The notes below the pieces were generated by a model. The model was not told the DNA's origin and searched no databases. It saw only the letters and a list, made by a program, of their open reading frames with translations. Of a DNA stretch of 64,000 bases, positions 10,101 to 16,995 are shown piece by piece. The first letter of the stretch is position 1. Every line of letters starts with the position of its first letter. The stretch comes from Colwellia polaris. Its GTDB lineage: Bacteria; Pseudomonadota; Gammaproteobacteria; Enterobacterales; Alteromonadaceae. A program made the position numbers and the translations under genes. Location: contig NZ_NBOE01000014.1 of the NCBI RefSeq assembly GCF_002104515.1, forward strand, positions 62,001 to 126,000, given 5' to 3'.

Positions 10101-11794
10101 TTTCGGTACAAAACTGGGCGGCTTCTGATAGTGAAGAAGGCACTCAAGATGCTTATACTCTAGCAACAGCTATTGTAGACGGTGAAGCAGGTGATAACTT
10201 AACTGTTGAAGCTGACTCTGCTATTCCTGCATTAACTGAGTTTGACTTACGTGTTAAGTGGTCTCTTGAAGATGCTCAACAAGGTGATGTGTACTATGGT
10301 GCTCTTGACTTAGGTACAAGCATGGAAGATGCGGGTAACTTAGGCCTAGTTTCTGTAGACCTAGTTCGCGCTATCGATGATGTAACTATCTCTAGTAATG
10401 CTGATGCATATATGGAACGTCAAGATCGTGTTGATTATGAAGTTTCTGTACTTGCAAAAACTACTCCAGGTGACCGTACTTACACTGTTAAAGCTACTGT
10501 TCCATCAAGCATGACGCTTGACGAAGAGTCTGTTACTGGCGATGCAACCATTTCAGGTAATGAAATTACTTGGACTGTAGTACAAGAGTCATTACATGGT
10601 TCAGCACCATTTTATACCATGACAACTAATGCTAACGATGCTACATGTGGCATGCCAAACTTCGGTCAAGGTAATGGTTACATTAACCTAGCTGATTTAG
10701 GTGTAGGTATTGGTACTATCGAAGGTAACGACACTGAAGGTACTTACAATATTAGTACTAACTTCCTTGGTAAGTCATTTGACTCATTCACCGTAACTGA
10801 CGATGGTTTTGTTTACTTTAGTGGTACTGCAGGTTCTGCACCATGGAGAAACCAATTATTACCTGATAGCACAGTAGCGAATGATCTAGTAGCTCCAATG
10901 TGGAGAGACGGACATATAGTGATTGGTGCTGAGAGTGGCATATCTGTAGCTAGTAGTTCTGCTTGGGCAATTATCGAGTTTGATGACGCGATGCATTGGT
11001 TAGGTGTTAATGGCTCTGCATCTAATGGCATAGCACCAGGTGATATCACTGATAGTATGGACTTTGAAGTTGTAATTGAAAGAGCTACAGGTAATTTCAT
11101 GTTCGGCTATAGCGACGTAACACACGATTGGGGCTCTGATCTTGGTGCTACAGTTGGCTATGAAGATGCAACAGGCGAAAATGGTTTAACTTCTATTTAC
11201 GCTGAGTCAGTTTGGGGCGGTGCAGAAGGTTCTATTGGTACAGTTGAGTCAATCGAATCTGGTTTAGTTATGTGTTACAGACTAACAGACGTAGCATCTG
11301 ATCCAACAACGTTTAGTTTCTCTACAGAAATTAACGATACTTTCAAAGGTGGTCCAACAACAGTTGTGTTAACTCATAGCACAGATGATGAAAGCACTGC
11401 TGAAGTTGTTAATGATACAAGTGTTGAGATTCAAGTTGAAGGCGCACCTACAGCGATGATTACTGGTAGCACAGCTGTTGTTGAAAAAGAAAGTGTTCAA
11501 CTTTCTGGTTCAAGCTCATCTGATCCAAATGGTGATACCCTTTCTTACACTTGGGTACAATTATCTGGTTCTCCTGTAAGCTTTACAGCTAACGCTGCTT
11601 CAATTAGCTTTACAGCTCCAACAGTGGATAGAGATGAAACTATCGCTTTCCAACTAACAGTTGATGATGGTAATGGCAATACAGATGCTACTACTGCTTC
11701 AGTATCAATTGTGAATAAGAAATCAAGTGGTTCATTTGGTTGGTTAATGTTACTACTAACGCCAATGTTATTTACACGTCGTAAAAAAGCGTAA
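7145..11794 (+). CDS. Large secreted subtilisin-like (S8) serine protease with GlyGly-CTERM-type tail
   Basis: This 1549-residue extracellular peptidase has a signal peptide (residues 1-24) and an I9-type propeptide (about 45-190, ending in VAYVEREK). The S8 catalytic domain has Asp231 (VIDSGI), His310 (GGHGSHTAS) and Ser665 (GTSMSAPHVAG). A PA-type domain is inserted between His and Ser at about residues 475-600. Beyond residue ~730 lie beta-sandwich regions (Fn3-like, pre-peptidase-like), then a PKD/REJ-like domain near 1435-1525. The end is SSGSFGWLMLLLTPMLF followed by RRKKA. That glycine-serine stretch, hydrophobic helix and basic tail is the layout of GlyGly-CTERM signals, which rhombosortase processes after type II secretion. 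The canonical GG is GS here, so the class is probable, not certain. A terminator follows at 11836. Confidence 0.95.
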   Translation: MNNKVTIAVSTALLSMATMQTSASTVPTQYSAESLQSVAPISINKGGTYNKKQAKKFRAEKNLADGTYTYIVRLKDQPIATYDGSIEGLAATNPQIAKKSLFKSLANSNKSSQQIRKELRIDLDAAETVAYSNYLEGKQQTFLNKASNKLGNYIDVTYKYKNAFNGMAIRLTQQEAEALSNLADVAYVEREKMERMETDTGPIHVGAPMVWDGEGQSAINMGEGVIIGVIDSGINSDHSSFADVGDDGYDHTNPWGAGVYVGDCAGDFASMCNDKLIGVRSYASVTDNYDDADVFGATPPAKNGEDYGGHGSHTASTAGGNILYDVPLVDPETGEAQGDGINTTGFEFGQISGVAPHANIVAYQICNPGDQGDTYSGCPGAAIIAALDDAVRDGVDIINYSISGGGNPWASSTELGFLAAQEAGIFSSVSAGNDGPDANTTSKNAPWYTVVGASTHGREVAFEKEIGGFTGGDTELEAIEGKSASGGITASIVWAGDYPNSNDPDGDPAQCLQPFPEGTFDGEIVVCDRGAIARVSKAINAEAGGAGGFVLGNIDGGSNTVANDVYVVPGIHITAEDGNALRTWLATGEGHTATITAADGELKIGQADDMADFSSRGSNNTVPDIMTPSVTAPGVSIYAAYSDEQYGHDETGTAPADFAFLQGTSMSAPHVAGAGAVLKSAHPTWTADNIRSALMLTAVTDVRKEDGVTPADVFDMGSGSIRVNLAHTTGLIMNETAANYTAANPSEGGDPKTLNIPSVSNANCVGLCDWTRTVTATAAGTWTVEGTAISDGLVITATPATFTLAAGESQTIAINVDAIRAESDVWSFGQVVMTSASHPTARIPVSVQASNGNIPDELFLNANRNQDSFLIEDVMAVEITEFTSRSYGLTKATQTEATLAVDSDNSDAYDDLTDGINVTLHTVPADAKRFVAEILASASPDLDLRVGLDTNGDGLPQEDEELGISATGTALEKVDLVLPEAGSYWVSVQNWAASDSEEGTQDAYTLATAIVDGEAGDNLTVEADSAIPALTEFDLRVKWSLEDAQQGDVYYGALDLGTSMEDAGNLGLVSVDLVRAIDDVTISSNADAYMERQDRVDYEVSVLAKTTPGDRTYTVKATVPSSMTLDEESVTGDATISGNEITWTVVQESLHGSAPFYTMTTNANDATCGMPNFGQGNGYINLADLGVGIGTIEGNDTEGTYNISTNFLGKSFDSFTVTDDGFVYFSGTAGSAPWRNQLLPDSTVANDLVAPMWRDGHIVIGAESGISVASSSAWAIIEFDDAMHWLGVNGSASNGIAPGDITDSMDFEVVIERATGNFMFGYSDVTHDWGSDLGATVGYEDATGENGLTSIYAESVWGGAEGSIGTVESIESGLVMCYRLTDVASDPTTFSFSTEINDTFKGGPTTVVLTHSTDDESTAEVVNDTSVEIQVEGAPTAMITGSTAVVEKESVQLSGSSSSDPNGDTLSYTWVQLSGSPVSFTANAASISFTAPTVDRDETIAFQLTVDDGNGNTDATTASVSIVNKKSSGSFGWLMLLLTPMLFTRRKKA

Positions 11795-11835
11795 TTTAAC
11801 CACTTAAGCTTTCTTTTAGAAAGCTTATAAAAACA

Positions 11836-11868
11836 AAAGCCATCAACACTATGTTGATGGCTTTTTTA
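11836..11868 (+). terminator. Rho-independent terminator of the S8 protease gene
   Basis: A 10-bp perfect stem (GCCATCAACA / TGTTGATGGC) with a 3-base loop is followed by six T residues, 42 bases after the protease stop codon. Confidence 0.9.
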
Positions 11869-11909
11869 TTACCTATACTTTAATGTCATACATTTAAGCC
11901 AACCCTTTG

Positions 11910-11989
11910 CTGAATACATTTTTATTCAGTGCAGCATTAAGCTGCGAAGCACCTAGGCTATTATTGCATTGTGTTCTATCTCAATAGCC
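11910..11989. other. Cluster of three consecutive hairpins, function unknown
   Basis: Three inverted repeats follow each other: CTGAAT/ATTCAG (11910-11929), GCAGC/GCTGC (11931-11945) and GGCTATT/AATAGCC (11956-11989). They lie beyond the protease terminator, in a stretch without ORFs. They could be a structured RNA or a decayed repeat. Nothing in the sequence decides between these. Confidence 0.3.
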
Positions 11990-12107
11990 CGTGATTACGG
12001 TTTACACACCTTAAGCTAGTTAGTAAAAGTAGCACACAGCTCTAGCGATGAATTAATAAAAAAACGCTATTTAAAAAAAGTATAATGATCATCTGCGCCA
12101 CTTTTAT

Positions 12108-12159
12108 TAAGCTTTAGGTACACTTGAGTATCAAGCACTCATTATCCAGAGTTCAGGTT
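12108..12159 (-). repeat. Solo left end of the 231-bp MITE-like repeat
   Basis: The last 18 bases (12142-12159) are the exact terminal sequence TTATCCAGAGTTCAGGTT found at the ends of the elements at 25237-25702. The whole 52 bases match the left arm of that element in reverse orientation, with a few mismatches. The central body and the other terminus are missing, so this is a partial or decayed copy. It directly abuts the structured element at 12164-12288. Confidence 0.75.
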
Positions 12160-12163
12160 AAAT

Positions 12164-12288
12164 ATAAGCCCACATTATTAACGTTAGCCGCGCTCGAATA
12201 AGTAAACAAAATGATGTGGAATTAACTTCGTGAAGTGCAACATAAGCGGGTTAACTGTACCATTAGCTGGAACCCTACTAGGGCTTAT
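12164..12288. repeat. 125-bp structured element bounded by ATAAGCCC / GGGCTTAT
   Basis: The ends form an 8-bp perfect inverted repeat (12164-12171 and 12281-12288). Inside are a second pair, CCACATTATT / AATGATGTGG, with one mismatch (12170-12179 and 12211-12220), and a small CCCTA-C-TAGGG hairpin (12273-12283). No ORF lies within it. The architecture suggests a small non-autonomous mobile element or a folded RNA. I do not recognise the family, and I see no second copy in this window. Confidence 0.4.
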
Positions 12289-12449
12289 TTTATTTAAGTG
12301 ACCGCTGAATAACACACGCTATTAATGCAAAGTTAACTTTATGCTGATTTCGATATTGAACATTTAGAATACTTTTTGAAGGTTAACCTCAGAATAAATT
12401 GTCCTCAAAGACATTCCATTGGATAAAAACACTGACATGTAGACAATAA

Positions 12450-12482
12450 AAAAGCAGACCTGATCTCTCAGCTCTGCTTTTT
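12450..12482. terminator. Bidirectional terminator after the TIGR04219-type gene
   Basis: AAAAGCAGA and TCTGCTTTT form a 9-bp stem with flanking A- and T-runs, 22 bases beyond the stop of the minus-strand gene at 12504. It would work on either strand. Confidence 0.8.
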
Positions 12483-12503
12483 GTATTACGCTATTTTATT
12501 GTT

Positions 12504-13259
12504 TTAAAAATGAATTGTTGTGCCCAGAAATACGCCATCAAATTCAATATTAGTATACAGATCGTTTAAATCGTCTAACTCTAACTTAACCGCTCGATAA
12601 CCTGCATTAAGATTTACATCTACAGCAAGGTTATCAATAAGCTCATAACTAACGCCAACTTCATAGTCGTATAGCGTGTGATCATCTATTGATAAAAAGT
12701 TACCTTGAGCATACAAGTTAAAGCCTGTTAAAGGTAAGCCAACATTTGCACGAGCATATAGCATAGGTACAATTTCAGTTACTGAAATACGACCAGATGT
12801 AGATCCTTGGCTCGCTTGCGCAGAAACAGTAACATCGCCGTCAAAATCGCGACCAGTTAAACCTAAATCAAATGAAAGTAAATCGTTATCAAATAACTCA
12901 TAATAGAGTGTGTAATCAACATAACTTATGTTGAAGTCTGCATTAACATTAGCATCTTCACTAAATGTTTCACCTTCAAATTCGAATTCTGTTGTTAGTG
13001 TTGTATTGCCTTCAGTTTCTAATGAAGTAGAGGCAATACGTACATTTGGAATTAACGGAATTGGGTGTTCAAAAGCAATAAAGAAACTATTTTGCTTCTG
13101 ATCCTCTAGATTAAAATCAACTAGAGAGCTGCCATCACCGAGTGTACCTGAAGCTTGATTATCCCAAATTTGTCCGCCTAGATATATCCCCAAAGCATCA
13201 GCCTGCACATTTGTTGATAAGATTGTTGCAAGTGTTACTGCTAGTGCTATTTTTTTCAT
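12504..13259 (-). CDS. Outer-membrane beta-barrel protein, TIGR04219-like
   Basis: This 251-residue protein has a signal peptide (MKKIALAVTLATILSTNVQA, cleaved before DALG). Alternating-hydrophobicity strands typical of a beta barrel follow, and it ends in an aromatic (TTIHF), the usual last-strand signature of outer-membrane proteins. The start DALGIYLGGQIW and the phrase FIAFEHPIPLIPN match my memory of the TIGR04219 family common in Alteromonadales. No enzymatic motif is visible and the function is unknown. It starts 6 bases after the DUF2333 gene's stop codon, so the two may be cotranscribed. A bidirectional terminator follows. Confidence 0.85.
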   Translation of the reverse strand: MKKIALAVTLATILSTNVQADALGIYLGGQIWDNQASGTLGDGSSLVDFNLEDQKQNSFFIAFEHPIPLIPNVRIASTSLETEGNTTLTTEFEFEGETFSEDANVNADFNISYVDYTLYYELFDNDLLSFDLGLTGRDFDGDVTVSAQASQGSTSGRISVTEIVPMLYARANVGLPLTGFNLYAQGNFLSIDDHTLYDYEVGVSYELIDNLAVDVNLNAGYRAVKLELDDLNDLYTNIEFDGVFLGTTIHF

Positions 13260-13265
13260 GTTTAA

Positions 13266-14258
13266 CTACCCTTGACTCAATAAGTCGTTTAAATCGATCA
13301 GTGCAGCATTAGCACGTGATATGTAATTTGCCATTACTAAAGAATGATTAGCAAGCATGCCAAAACCATCGCCATTTAGTACCATTGGGCTCCACATGGC
13401 TTCTTGGCTTGCTTCTAATTCACGAATAATCTGCTGTACGCTAACTTTCGCATTTTTCTGTTCAAGTACATCTTTAAAATCTATTTCAATCGCTTTTAAA
13501 AAGTGTAATAAAGCCCAAGTAGCGCCTCGTGCTTCGTAAAATTCATTATCAATATCCCACCAGCTTGTTTTCAACTGCATACTTGATGAACCCAACGTTG
13601 ACTGTTTAGCAACGCTATCGCCAGCTAAATCAACATTAATCTGTGCTCTACCAACACTGGCACTTAAACGCTGAGAATAGCTCCCTAAACGTTTAGTAGC
13701 CTCCTGTATCCAACCGCGAAGGTTGTCAGAGCGTGCATAAAACTGCGCCGACTGATTATTAACTTGAGATAATGCAGTTCGGTATGCGTAAAGCTCATTA
13801 ATCGCTTTTTGATATTCACCTTCAGCACTTGGAATAGCCCAACTTGTATGGTCAATATTAAGCTGTGGTTGTGCCACTTTTAAATTTTTATTTTCTGCTG
13901 ATTGAGACTGTGAGCGACTAAATTCTTGGCGCATCACCAAGGCCATGTCTCTGATCATCTCTAAAGCACCAAACTCCCACGCAGGAATATTATCTAAAAA
14001 TACTGACGGCGGTAAAGCATCATTAGATAAGTAGCCACCGGGTTTATTTAACAAGGTTTCAGTAACTAAAATAAGCGTTGTAGTTGTAGTATAGCCTACT
14101 ACAGGGCTAACGCCTTCGGCTGTTGCGGCTTTAGTTACCTCAGTACGAATGTCAAACTGTTCTGGCTCAAAACTCCAATAAACACCCAGTAGATACAGCA
14201 CAAAAAATAGTGCTAAGAATGCTGAAACAACAGCTTTGGTCGAAATATTAACTTTCAT
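13266..14258 (-). CDS. DUF2333 family inner-membrane-anchored protein
   Basis: This 330-residue protein has one N-terminal transmembrane helix (about residues 9-30). The conserved phrases GVYWSFEPEQFDI and TLLNKPGGYLSND, with the following DNIPAWEFG, are typical of DUF2333. The remaining ~270 residues are predicted periplasmic and mostly helical. No biochemical role is established for the family that I can name. The gene lies 8 bases after the copper-chaperone-like gene and 6 bases before the barrel gene, so an operon of three envelope proteins is plausible. Confidence 0.85.
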   Translation of the reverse strand: MKVNISTKAVVSAFLALFFVLYLLGVYWSFEPEQFDIRTEVTKAATAEGVSPVVGYTTTTTLILVTETLLNKPGGYLSNDALPPSVFLDNIPAWEFGALEMIRDMALVMRQEFSRSQSQSAENKNLKVAQPQLNIDHTSWAIPSAEGEYQKAINELYAYRTALSQVNNQSAQFYARSDNLRGWIQEATKRLGSYSQRLSASVGRAQINVDLAGDSVAKQSTLGSSSMQLKTSWWDIDNEFYEARGATWALLHFLKAIEIDFKDVLEQKNAKVSVQQIIRELEASQEAMWSPMVLNGDGFGMLANHSLVMANYISRANAALIDLNDLLSQG

Positions 14259-14266
14259 AATGACTC

Positions 14267-14785
14267 CTAGTGGTGATGGTGTTTTTTCTGCTTAAGGCCT
14301 TTAACGGTATAGCTAACATCTACGCTAGATTCATTGTCAAAATGTAGCGTTATAATAATGTTTTCTTTGGCTTTTAGTGGCTGTTTCAAGTTGAAAATCA
14401 TTAAATGAAAACCCGACGGCTGAAAAACAGTACTGTCATTAGCTAAAATATCTACATTATCGCGTTGGCGCATACGCATTAAGCCATCAACCATAGTATG
14501 TTGATGAAGTTCAATACGATCGCTCACCGTGCTTGTTGCTGAAACTAGACGAATGTCGCTTGCTGAAGTGTTTTTTATTGTCATATAAGCTGAAGAAATA
14601 GTTGTACCAGGAATACTTTCTCTAGCATAACCATCTTCAACTACAATATTATGATTTTCACTGGCAGACACATTATTAAATAACGAAATACTCAATAAAA
14701 CTATCAATGACATTACCGGTATGAATACATTCCTCATAAGCTGATATACATCCTTTTTATTCATATTGTGATTCTTAATCACCAT
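14267..14785 (-). CDS. Periplasmic copper chaperone, PCu(A)C family
   Basis: This 172-residue protein has an N-terminal hydrophobic export signal (about residues 22-42) and a PCu(A)C domain. The copper-binding pattern H-x10-M-x-M ... H-x-M is visible as ELHQHTMVDGLMRMRQ followed by SGFHLMIFNL. Such proteins carry Cu(I) to cytochrome oxidase CuA centres in the periplasm. The C-terminus ends in a KKHHHH run, a further potential metal ligand. In-frame ATGs at 14785, 14764 and 14737 make the exact start uncertain. It is the first gene of the three-gene minus-strand cluster. No oxidase genes are nearby, so its partner cannot be inferred from context. Confidence 0.9.
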   Translation of the reverse strand: MVIKNHNMNKKDVYQLMRNVFIPVMSLIVLLSISLFNNVSASENHNIVVEDGYARESIPGTTISSAYMTIKNTSASDIRLVSATSTVSDRIELHQHTMVDGLMRMRQRDNVDILANDSTVFQPSGFHLMIFNLKQPLKAKENIIITLHFDNESSVDVSYTVKGLKQKKHHHH

Positions 14786-14963
14786 TGTAACTAAGCTTGA
14801 GGTAAATGGATAATTTAATTGTTTTAAAAGAGCACATTGCTGAGTTTATTACTCTGTACAATCGGGCTGATCACGCTGCATCTGCTGAATTTTTTTAATA
14901 GTATTAACCCTTGGTTTTTATAAATTTATCATTTATCTCAGCATTACACTTAATACTCCGAAC

Positions 14964-15302
14964 TTAGCATTGTACTTGGCGTTTGTCGCGAGCAACCAAC
15001 CAAATTGCACCAGCGATTAAAAATATAGGCCAAAAAACACCAAGTAATAACATAGCGCCACCGCCTATTACTAACATGGCAATAAAAATTAATGTACCAA
15101 ATACACTCATAGCTATCGCCAAGGCTACTAGAACAAGCAATACAACCACTAATGCTGAAAAACTTATCGCTTTTAAAGGCTCGATTACTTCTGCATCCAT
15201 GTAAATGTCTACATTAAGTAACTCCATAAAGCTAACACCTAAAGCATAGGTTAAAAACAGGGTCGCAAAAATAGCTAAACACAGTGATTTAAAAAATGAC
15301 AT
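14964..15302 (-). CDS. Small polytopic membrane protein in the psp-type operon
   Basis: This 112-residue, very hydrophobic protein has an N-terminal helix (about 5-25) and two or three more between residues 47 and 103 (AISFSALVVVLLVLVALAIA, then a glycine-rich GGGAMLLLGVFWP segment). It ends in a basic tail (ARDKRQVQC). I do not recognise a named family. It lies 29 bases downstream of the PspC gene on the same strand, which suggests a role in the envelope-stress response encoded there. That is inference from position only. Confidence 0.75.
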   Translation of the reverse strand: MSFFKSLCLAIFATLFLTYALGVSFMELLNVDIYMDAEVIEPLKAISFSALVVVLLVLVALAIAMSVFGTLIFIAMLVIGGGAMLLLGVFWPIFLIAGAIWLVARDKRQVQC

Positions 15303-15331
15303 AACTTGCTCCTTTGTATATCAGATTAATT

Positions 15332-15544
15332 TTAAGCTTTATTAGGTATTAATAATGAAGCAACAACATAAGCAACCCCAGTGGCTACCGGAAACATTAA
15401 TAAAGCAAATATAGCTCCAAGCCTTACCGCCAGACGCGGCAGTTCGTAATGTCTTGCAATACCACCACAAACACCTGACAATTTTTTATTTACTCGGTCT
15501 TTAGTTAACGTTTTATGCACTGAATATTCTCGTTGGTAACTCAT
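15332..15544 (-). CDS. pspC: PspC domain envelope-stress protein
   Basis: This 70-residue protein is essentially a bare PspC domain. It has the LSGVCGGIARHYELPRLAVR signature, then one hydrophobic helix (IFALLMFPVATGVAYVVASL). In enterobacteria PspC is an inner-membrane partner of PspA that relays envelope stress. This protein is much shorter than E. coli PspC (about 119 residues) and lacks its C-terminal periplasmic part. No pspB is found beside it. It lies between pspA and the 112-residue membrane protein, all on the minus strand. Confidence 0.88.
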   Translation of the reverse strand: MSYQREYSVHKTLTKDRVNKKLSGVCGGIARHYELPRLAVRLGAIFALLMFPVATGVAYVVASLLIPNKA

Positions 15545-15620
15545 TATTTACTCCTGTAGCTCAGCGGGTGAGCATTTATATTGTCGCTAAACATTTATCG
15601 TGTTCAGATCAGAAATCATC

Positions 15621-15645
15621 ACGGGTGCCTTTATATAACACCCGT
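15621..15645 (-). other. Intercistronic hairpin between pspA and pspC
   Basis: ACGGGTG (15621-15627) and CACCCGT (15639-15645) form a perfect 7-bp stem, 9 bases after the pspA stop. No T-run follows on the minus strand. It looks more like an attenuator or an RNA-processing/stability hairpin than a full terminator, and could set PspA well above PspC. Confidence 0.45.
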
Positions 15646-15653
15646 TTATACTG

Positions 15654-16316
15654 TTAACCATTAGCAACTTTTTGTTTTAATTGCTCAAGCTCTTGCTCAA
15701 CATTTTCATCACTTTCTAAAGCACGAAACTGACTATCGAGATCATTTGATGAGGTCATATCGTAAGCCTCAACCTCAGCTTCAACACGGTCAATTTTTTG
15801 CTGATATCGTTCAAATTTATTAATCGCTTCATCAATATTATGAATTACTGCTTTTTCACGTACTTTTAAACGAACTTCGGCAGATTGTTGGCGAAGAGCA
15901 AATGCTTCTTGCTTACGTTTTGCCTCTGATAACTTATCTTGTAAACGTTGGCTATCTTGTTGGACCGCAATTAAATGTTCATCAATTTGAACTAGTTCTT
16001 CATTAAATTCAGCGAGTTTTTGTGTGCACGTTTGCTTTTCTACTAGTGCTGACTTAGCAAGATCTTCCCGGCCTTTGGTTAAAGCCAGTTCTGCTTTTGT
16101 ATGCCAATTAGTAACACGATTTTCCATATCACGAATATTGCGCATAATTGTTTTCTTTTCAGCAATATATTTTGCCGCTGATGAGCGAACTTCGACCAGT
16201 GTTTCTTCCATTTCATTAATGATCAACTTGATCATTTTTTCTGGCTCTTCAGCCTTATCTAACATTGCATTGATGTTAGCGTTAATAATATCGGTAAATC
16301 TTGAAAACATGCCCAT
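15654..16316 (-). CDS. pspA: Phage shock protein A (PspA/IM30/ESCRT-III-like)
   Basis: This 220-residue protein starts MGMFSRFTDIINANINAMLD, the classical PspA start with its amphipathic membrane-binding helix. Long coiled coils follow (about residues 25-190, including EKMIKLIINEMEETLVEVRS). PspA oligomers protect a damaged inner membrane and, in enterobacteria, inhibit the activator PspF. The ATG at 16316 is chosen because AGGAG lies close upstream (around 16324-16328) and homology begins there. An upstream in-frame start at 16382 would add 22 atypical residues. It is preceded by a 97-residue exported protein 13 bases away and followed by pspC. No pspF is adjacent. Confidence 0.95.
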   Translation of the reverse strand: MGMFSRFTDIINANINAMLDKAEEPEKMIKLIINEMEETLVEVRSSAAKYIAEKKTIMRNIRDMENRVTNWHTKAELALTKGREDLAKSALVEKQTCTQKLAEFNEELVQIDEHLIAVQQDSQRLQDKLSEAKRKQEAFALRQQSAEVRLKVREKAVIHNIDEAINKFERYQQKIDRVEAEVEAYDMTSSNDLDSQFRALESDENVEQELEQLKQKVANG

Positions 16317-16329
16317 GGTGTTTCTCCTA

Positions 16330-16623
16330 TTAATACTTCGTCGTTTGTGGTTTTGATAAATTTGATTTCTTTGGCTCAACAACAGCAGCTAACTCTTGAG
16401 TTTCTTCAGTGCTGAACTTCATTGAAAATCGATTTAACTCAGCTTTGATTGAATGCGATAACTCTGCAGATAAATCATGAAGCACTTTTTGTCCTTGTGC
16501 TTGTACTGTTGCTGCTAAGCTTTTTTCTAGTGACACTTCTTGTGCAGAAGTAGTAGCTGTAAGTAGCAACGTACAAGATAATAAAACGGTGCTTAATATG
16601 TGTTTAGTTTGTAATAGTTTCAT
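16330..16623 (-). CDS. Small exported protein, first gene of the psp-type operon
   Basis: This 97-residue protein has a signal peptide (about residues 1-27, leader core HILSTVLLSCTLLLTATTSA with cleavage before QEVS). A short charged, probably helical periplasmic part follows (LSAELSHSIKAELNRFSMKF). No family is recognised. It ends 13 bases before pspA and is the first gene after the sigma-54-like promoter at 16696-16712. It is therefore likely co-induced with pspA under envelope stress. I infer a periplasmic accessory role, with no direct evidence for a specific function. Confidence 0.75.
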   Translation of the reverse strand: MKLLQTKHILSTVLLSCTLLLTATTSAQEVSLEKSLAATVQAQGQKVLHDLSAELSHSIKAELNRFSMKFSTEETQELAAVVEPKKSNLSKPQTTKY

Positions 16624-16695
16624 TATTTATATCCTTGTGTAAGTAACATGAAATGTGATTATTCAACTCATCATGTTGGTAATTGATATAGGTAT

Positions 16696-16712
16696 TACAA
16701 GTGCTGTGCCAA
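16696..16712 (-). promoter_or_regulatory. Sigma-54-type promoter of the psp operon
   Basis: On the minus strand the sequence reads TTGGCACAGCACTTGTA. This is a perfect -24 box (TGGCAC), a 5-base spacer and TTGT in place of the usual TTGC -12 box. It lies 73 bases before the first gene of the psp-type operon. In enterobacteria psp operons use sigma-54 with the activator PspF, which fits. No activator site was identified. Confidence 0.75.
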
Positions 16713-16995
16713 GAAATGAAAAAACCGTAAGTCACTGTTAATTAATAATTTAATAAAAACAGTGCTTGAATGAAAAAATAAGACATATTATGTCATACTA
16801 ATAATTGGTCAATTTTCACACATTAAATAGTGAAAATGACCAATTATATTTTTTAACTTTAGGGAAGGAAATTAGCATGAGTGGCTAAACTCTATTTAGC
16901 CGTTTTCAGGTCTATTTTTAATTTTTAATTTTTAAAACGACAAGTATTAGCTATGCTTTACTTATTGTATCTAGAAGCTGGAAGGTATTAGTTTT

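Noticed and set aside
12164-12288. Integron attC site
   Set aside because: Inverted-repeat boundaries invite the idea, but the RYYYAAC/GTTRRRY core pair is not present at the ends and no integrase or cassette gene is nearby.
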